Shown here: piece by piece, positions 61,693 through 64,000 of the stretch
How the letters are laid out: every line of letters begins with the position of its first letter
How positions within the stretch are numbered: the first letter of the stretch is position 1
DNA from: Streptomyces galbus
Lineage (GTDB): Bacteria; Actinomycetota; Actinomycetes; Streptomycetales; Streptomycetaceae
Length of the DNA stretch: 64,000 nucleotides
Direction of reading: 5' to 3'
NCBI RefSeq assembly: GCF_005280195.1
Contig: NZ_SZPR01000027.1
Location: forward strand, 86,812 to 150,811
The notes under the pieces: generated by a model
The model's database searches: none
What the model saw: the letters and a program-made list of their open reading frames with translations, nothing else
What the model was told of the DNA's origin: nothing
Translations under genes and position numbers: made by a program

Positions 61693-64000
61693 ATGTCGGC
61701 CGGTTGGGGACAGCGGCGTGCACGGCAGACGGCGCAGGCGCACGGGGATGTGACGCAGGTGGCCGGGGACATGCATGTGCATCCCGCGCCGGTGCGGGGT
61801 TCGTCGGTCGAGTGGCCGGTGTGGGTGGGGGATGTGCCGCGCCCGGCCGCTGCTTTCCAGCCCCGTACCCAGGTGAGCAAGAAGGCGAAGGCGGCGCGTG
61901 GCGAGGGCCGTGACGTGGTGCTGTCCGGTCTTGGCGGAGTGGGCAAGAGCCAGCTCGCGGCGGCGCTGGCGCGGGAGCTGCGGGATCAGGAGCGTTCCGG
62001 TGAGGCCGGACTGGATGTGCTGGTGTGGGTGCGCGCCACCAGCATCGATCAGGTCGTCAGCGCATACGCGGAAGCCGCCGACCGGTTGCAGCTTCCCGGA
62101 GCGGTCCCGGACGACGAGGACGAGGCGGCGCGGCTGTTTCTGCGGTGGCTGACGGCGACCGATCGGCGGTGGCTGGTGGTGCTGGACGACATCAGCGACC
62201 CCGACTGGCTCTGGGAGTGGTGGCCCGACTGCGGGAGCGGCCGCGGCTGGGTCCTGGCCACCACCAGACGCGAGGACGCCCAGTTCAGCGGAGGGGGCCG
62301 CGCCCTGATCCGGATCGGCCTCTACACCGACTCCGAGGTCCGCGCCTACCTGAAGCGTCGGCTCACCGATGCCGGCCAGGGCCACCTGCACCAGCCCGAC
62401 CGGGCGGGCGAGATAGCGGCCGAACTCGGTCACCTTCCCCTCGCGCTCGGCCACGCCGCCGCGTATCTCATCAACAAACGGCGCACCATGGCCGACTACC
62501 TCTCCCTGCTGCGCGACACCGGCAGCCGACTGGGAGACCTCCTGCCGGAGAGCGCGGACACCGAAGGCTACGGCCGGCCCGTCACCGCCTCACTGCTGCT
62601 CTCCCTCGACGCCGTCGAGGAAGCCGACACCAGTCACCTGGCCAGGCCCCTGCTCCACCTCGCCTCCCTCATGGACCCCCTCGGCCACCCCGCCACCGCA
62701 TGGACCACGCCCAAAGCCCTGGACCACCTGCGCACTGCCCGCCCCCCACAGCGCCGCTGGCTGCGCAAACACCACCCACCCGTCACCGAGACGGAAGTAC
62801 ACAAGGCGCTGGAACATCTGCGCACCTACGCCCTGATCACCCAGGACACTGACACCGCTCCCCTGCGTATGCACGCCCTGGTCGCCCGCGCTGTCCGGGA
62901 GACCATCCCAACCGGCCTACTGTCCGCCACCGCCCGCGCCGCCGCCGACGCCCTCACCAGTCTGTGGCCCCGCCACGACCACGAGGAACGGGAACTGGCC
63001 GCCCTGCTGCGCGCCAATGTAGTCCACCTCGACCGGCTCACCCGGCCGGCCCTATGGCAGCCCACCATCCACTCATGCGTCTATCGGGTGAGCGGCAGCC
63101 TGACCGAAGCAGGCCTCTACCGCCAGGCGGTCGAGTACGACGAAACCGCCCTCCGCCTCAGCAGCAGCATCCACGGATCCGACCACCCTGACACTCTCAC
63201 CGCTCGCCACAACCTCGCCGCCTCCTACGGCGCTGCCGGGCGCATCCAGGACGCCCTCGACCTGCGCGAGCGGGTCCTGACCGACTACGAGCGGGTCCTG
63301 GGTCCTGACCACCCTGACACTCTCACCGCTCGCCACAACCTCGCCGCCTCCTACGGCGCTGCCGGGCGCATCCAGGACGCCCTCGACCTCGGCGAGCGGG
63401 TCCTGACCGACTACGAGCGGGTCCTGGGTCCCGACCACCCCGACACCCTCGACGCCCGCCACAACCTCGCCATCTCCTATAGCGATGCCGGGCGCATCCA
63501 GGACGCCCTCGACTTGCGCGAGCGGGTCCTTGCCGACCGGGAGCGGGTCCTGGGTCCGGACCACCCCGCCACCCTCACCGCTCGCCACAACCTCGCCGTC
63601 TCCTACGGCGCTGCCGGGCGCATCCAGGACGCCCTCGACCTGCGCGAGCGGGTCCTTGCCGACTACGAGCGGGTCCTGGGTACCGACCACCCCGACACCC
63701 TCGACGCCCGCCACAACCTCGCCATCTCCTACGGCGCTGCCGGGCGCATCCAGGACGCCCTCGACCTAGGCGAGCGGGTCCTTGCCGACCGGGAGCGGGT
63801 CCTGGGTCCCGACCACCCCGCCACCCTCACCGCTCGCCACAACCTCGCCGTCTCCTACGGCGCTGCCGGGCGCATCCAGGACGTCCTCGACTTGCGCGAG
63901 CGGGTCCTTGCCGACCGGGAGCGGGTCATGGGTCCCGACCACCCCGCCACCCTCAAAGCCCGCCACAACCTCGCCAACTCCTACGGCATTGCCGGGCGCG
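61693..64000 (+). CDS. NB-ARC/STAND ATPase with near-identical TPR array (cut by window edge)
   Basis: 769 residues are present; the gene runs off the window. The N-terminus carries the short motif GDVTQVAGDMHVH (18-30). NB-ARC: Walker A GLGGVGKS (79-86), Walker B RWLVVLDD (159-166), the GLPLA-like GHLPLALGHAAAYL and an MHD-like RMHALV. A winged-helix and helical linker follow, then from residue 495 tandem 42-aa TPRs (GPDHPDTLTARHNLA-type). ATG 61693 follows AAGGGGCAGG. STAND proteins oligomerise when the repeat domain senses a trigger; in bacteria many serve phage defence. No enzymatic effector domain is on the N-terminus, so the upstream membrane protein may be the effector. Confidence 0.88.
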   Translation, partial: MSAGWGQRRARQTAQAHGDVTQVAGDMHVHPAPVRGSSVEWPVWVGDVPRPAAAFQPRTQVSKKAKAARGEGRDVVLSGLGGVGKSQLAAALARELRDQERSGEAGLDVLVWVRATSIDQVVSAYAEAADRLQLPGAVPDDEDEAARLFLRWLTATDRRWLVVLDDISDPDWLWEWWPDCGSGRGWVLATTRREDAQFSGGGRALIRIGLYTDSEVRAYLKRRLTDAGQGHLHQPDRAGEIAAELGHLPLALGHAAAYLINKRRTMADYLSLLRDTGSRLGDLLPESADTEGYGRPVTASLLLSLDAVEEADTSHLARPLLHLASLMDPLGHPATAWTTPKALDHLRTARPPQRRWLRKHHPPVTETEVHKALEHLRTYALITQDTDTAPLRMHALVARAVRETIPTGLLSATARAAADALTSLWPRHDHEERELAALLRANVVHLDRLTRPALWQPTIHSCVYRVSGSLTEAGLYRQAVEYDETALRLSSSIHGSDHPDTLTARHNLAASYGAAGRIQDALDLRERVLTDYERVLGPDHPDTLTARHNLAASYGAAGRIQDALDLGERVLTDYERVLGPDHPDTLDARHNLAISYSDAGRIQDALDLRERVLADRERVLGPDHPATLTARHNLAVSYGAAGRIQDALDLRERVLADYERVLGTDHPDTLDARHNLAISYGAAGRIQDALDLGERVLADRERVLGPDHPATLTARHNLAVSYGAAGRIQDVLDLRERVLADRERVMGPDHPATLKARHNLANSYGIAGR
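63175..64000 (+). repeat. 126-bp coding tandem repeat (TPR array)
   Basis: Units start at 63175, 63301, 63427, 63553, 63679, 63805 and 63931 (the last truncated), each exactly 126 bp (42 aa). They are nearly identical in DNA. Variation is confined to a few positions: DPDTL/PATL, TA/DA/KA, DLRER/DLGER, LTDYER/LADRER, ASYGAAG/ISYSDAG. Confidence 0.95.

Noticed and set aside
62025..62852. A 275-codon plus-strand frame inside the NB-ARC gene.
   Set aside because: It is an Arg/Pro-rich shadow in another frame; the NB-ARC frame carries Walker A, Walker B and MHD-like motifs over the same bases.
63073..63966. Minus-strand repeated frames rich in Val/Gly/Asp.
   Set aside because: They are the reverse of the TPR repeats; the plus strand carries the NB-ARC/TPR frame.
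63175..64000. Regularly spaced repeats as a possible CRISPR array.
   Set aside because: Units are contiguous 126-bp coding repeats in frame, without unique spacers. No CRISPR array or cas gene was seen anywhere in the window.

Overview
The window is high-G+C actinobacterial DNA with Streptomyces gene content. Markers are an upp–tadA–tRNA-Ser block, tandem SigF/SigN-type sigma factors, a subtilisin-inhibitor family protein, a DmdR/IdeR-type iron box and a pSAM2-like integrative element. Gene order from about 6.4 to 46 kb resembles, from memory, the upp/sigF/sigN to fadD/ECF-sigma region of S. coelicolor. No database search was possible, so product names come from motifs and family knowledge.

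Chromosomal part, about 1-46,760. (a) 1-2.0 kb: a penicillin-acylase family gene and a siderophore-interacting reductase diverge from a 19-bp iron box. (b) 2-10.4 kb: housekeeping and small conserved genes, including a HhH-GPD repair protein with an AKA-repeat tail, a HerA-like ATPase, a LytR_C protein, upp, tadA with its associated protein, tRNA-Ser(CGA), a crystallin-like protein and a Dabb protein. (c) 10.6-12.7 kb: sigF and sigN. (d) 13-20 kb: two drug-efflux loci, a MarR/MFS/YceI set and an MFS/TetR set, each with a palindromic candidate operator. (e) 20-26.3 kb: a minus-strand operon of response regulator, histidine kinase, GT2-GtrA glycosyltransferase and GT39 glycosyltransferase. (f) 26.4-34.9 kb: DUF2797, HGxxPAAW, MarR, rhomboid, DinB, a large secreted FG-GAP protein and a chloroperoxidase-type hydrolase. 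(g) 35-36.3 kb: tRNA-Arg(ACG) with a decayed copy of its 3' end about 0.8 kb away, and tRNA-Ser(GCT). (h) 36.4-46.7 kb: an SSI-like inhibitor, a 1,596-aa PAS/receiver protein with a degenerate kinase core, an acyl-CoA ligase, a SigE-family sigma factor, a small secreted protein and a prim-pol protein.

Mobile part, about 46,767 to beyond 64,000. A 3' tRNA-Ser fragment lies beside a tyrosine integrase and marks one end of an actinomycete integrative and conjugative element (AICE). The backbone runs int, xis, rep, small Spd/transfer proteins, DUF2637, TraB-type FtsK translocase and an SCO3933-like regulator. After paired palindromic operators come an XRE/TPR regulator and a GntR-NUDIX fusion. 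The other end and the intact tRNA are not in the window.

Distal to the backbone lies cargo that looks like a defence island. It holds (i) a visibly lower-G+C two-gene operon of a P-loop ATPase with zinc ribbon and HhH C-terminus, overlapping a HEPN-type predicted RNase; (ii) a DUF4145 protein; (iii) a broken HGG-motif gene; and (iv) a small membrane protein followed 14 nt later by an NB-ARC/TPR STAND ATPase with near-identical 42-aa repeats, the two sharing a short G-D-I/V-x-Q motif. Units (i) and (iv) are the best candidates for an undescribed system.
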